Origin: Muscardinus avellanarius
Lineage: Eukaryota > Chordata > Mammalia > Rodentia > Gliridae
Length of the DNA: 64,000 bases
NCBI GenBank assembly: GCA_963383645.1
Contig: OY726557.1
Location: forward strand, 126,938,603-127,002,602
Direction: 5' to 3'
In this document: piece by piece, positions 63,531 to 64,000 of the stretch
How positions within the stretch are numbered: the first letter of the stretch is position 1
How the letters are laid out: each line of letters opens with the position of its first letter
Notes under the pieces: generated by a model
Database searches by the model: none
What the model was told of the DNA's origin: nothing
The model's input: only the letters and a program-made list of their open reading frames with translations
Position numbers and translations under genes: made by a program

Positions 63531-64000
63531 TCTCATCATCCTAGCTTATTTCCATCACAGAGAGACTGCAGTGCTGAAGCTTGGCTCCCTCTTTGGGCCT
63601 GTGTCACTTGGCCAGGCTTCCAGTTTGCAATCCCTCAGTTGGACCTTGGAACCACAGCCTCAGTGACCCTGTCCACTCTTAGCCTGTGTTCATTCTGGGG
63701 CAGCCCGCGGGGCCAGATGGACAGGCAAGAAGCAGTGAGCTTTTCAAGATTTGTTTTAACAAAGTTTAAGGCCAGGGTTGGGGTCAGCTCTGGGAGCCCA
63801 GTGAGTGCAGACCAGGTCTGCAGGGGTCTCAGGAAATCATCATTGCAGGTCTGACCCACAGGCACAGAGACCAGTATGAGCCATGCTTCCTTGTGGCCCC
63901 CGGCCCCAGCCTTCAGAGGAGGGATATGCACAGTCCAGAGGGAATCCCTTCATACCGTGTGAACTATATGTGTGAGATTCCCCTACACACTCCTAGAGTT
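63531..64000. other. unique sequence, no gene seen
   Basis: No repeat or exon is recognised to the end of the window. The reverse 98-codon frame (63635-63931) shows no family features. Confidence 0.35.

Overview
This window is mammalian nuclear DNA without a recognisable gene. The best organism clue is its commonest repeat: a roughly 200-bp dimeric SINE with a 7SL-derived B1 monomer at its left end and a tRNA-Ala-derived ID monomer at its right end. This B1-dID architecture is known from squirrels and their relatives (Sciuridae, dormice, mountain beaver). About two dozen copies or fragments are present on both strands. I saw no B2, B4 or Alu. I therefore infer a sciurid-type rodent such as a squirrel, ground squirrel or marmot.

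No protein-coding exon, tRNA, rRNA, CpG island or CRISPR array could be supported. The longest open frame has 223 codons (61445-62116) and matches no family I know. Many other frames lie inside SINEs, LTRs, DNA transposon relics or simple repeats. The window is best read as intergenic or deep intronic sequence. Strands given for repeats are element orientations judged from remembered consensus patterns. Boundaries are approximate unless a target-site duplication (TSD) is stated.

Layout. 0-9 kb: repeat-poor apart from worn MIR copies, with candidate conserved blocks near 1.0, 3.1 and 4.9-5.9 kb. 9-16 kb: a run of B1-dID SINEs, one MaLR LTR and microsatellites. 16-23 kb: repeat-poor, with AT-rich homeodomain-motif-rich blocks at 17.0-17.5 and 21.9-22.1 kb. 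23-26.7 kb: an MLT1-like LTR split by a SINE, an inverted L1 fragment and another LTR. 27-32 kb: an AT-rich candidate regulatory block and SINEs, one of which carries a (CA)n tail. 33-41 kb: the most layered part. It has a Tigger relic broken by a 48-bp templated patch, an L1 end and two SINEs, then three short direct repeats around an L1 end and a SINE, then two CR1/L3-like fossils facing each other. 41-50 kb: MIR and L2 fossils plus the densest cluster of candidate conserved blocks (43.6-46.5 kb). 50-53 kb: a Tigger relic split by a SINE, an L3 reverse-transcriptase fossil and an LTR. 53-64 kb: mostly unique sequence, with a Tigger-like relic at 56.3-56.8 kb, a MaLR LTR at 59.9 kb and a SINE-within-SINE cluster at 60.7-61.4 kb.

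Nothing here works together as an operon or pathway. Any function is likely to be cis-regulatory, in the repeat-free AT-rich blocks. Conservation could not be measured from one sequence, so those calls are tentative.
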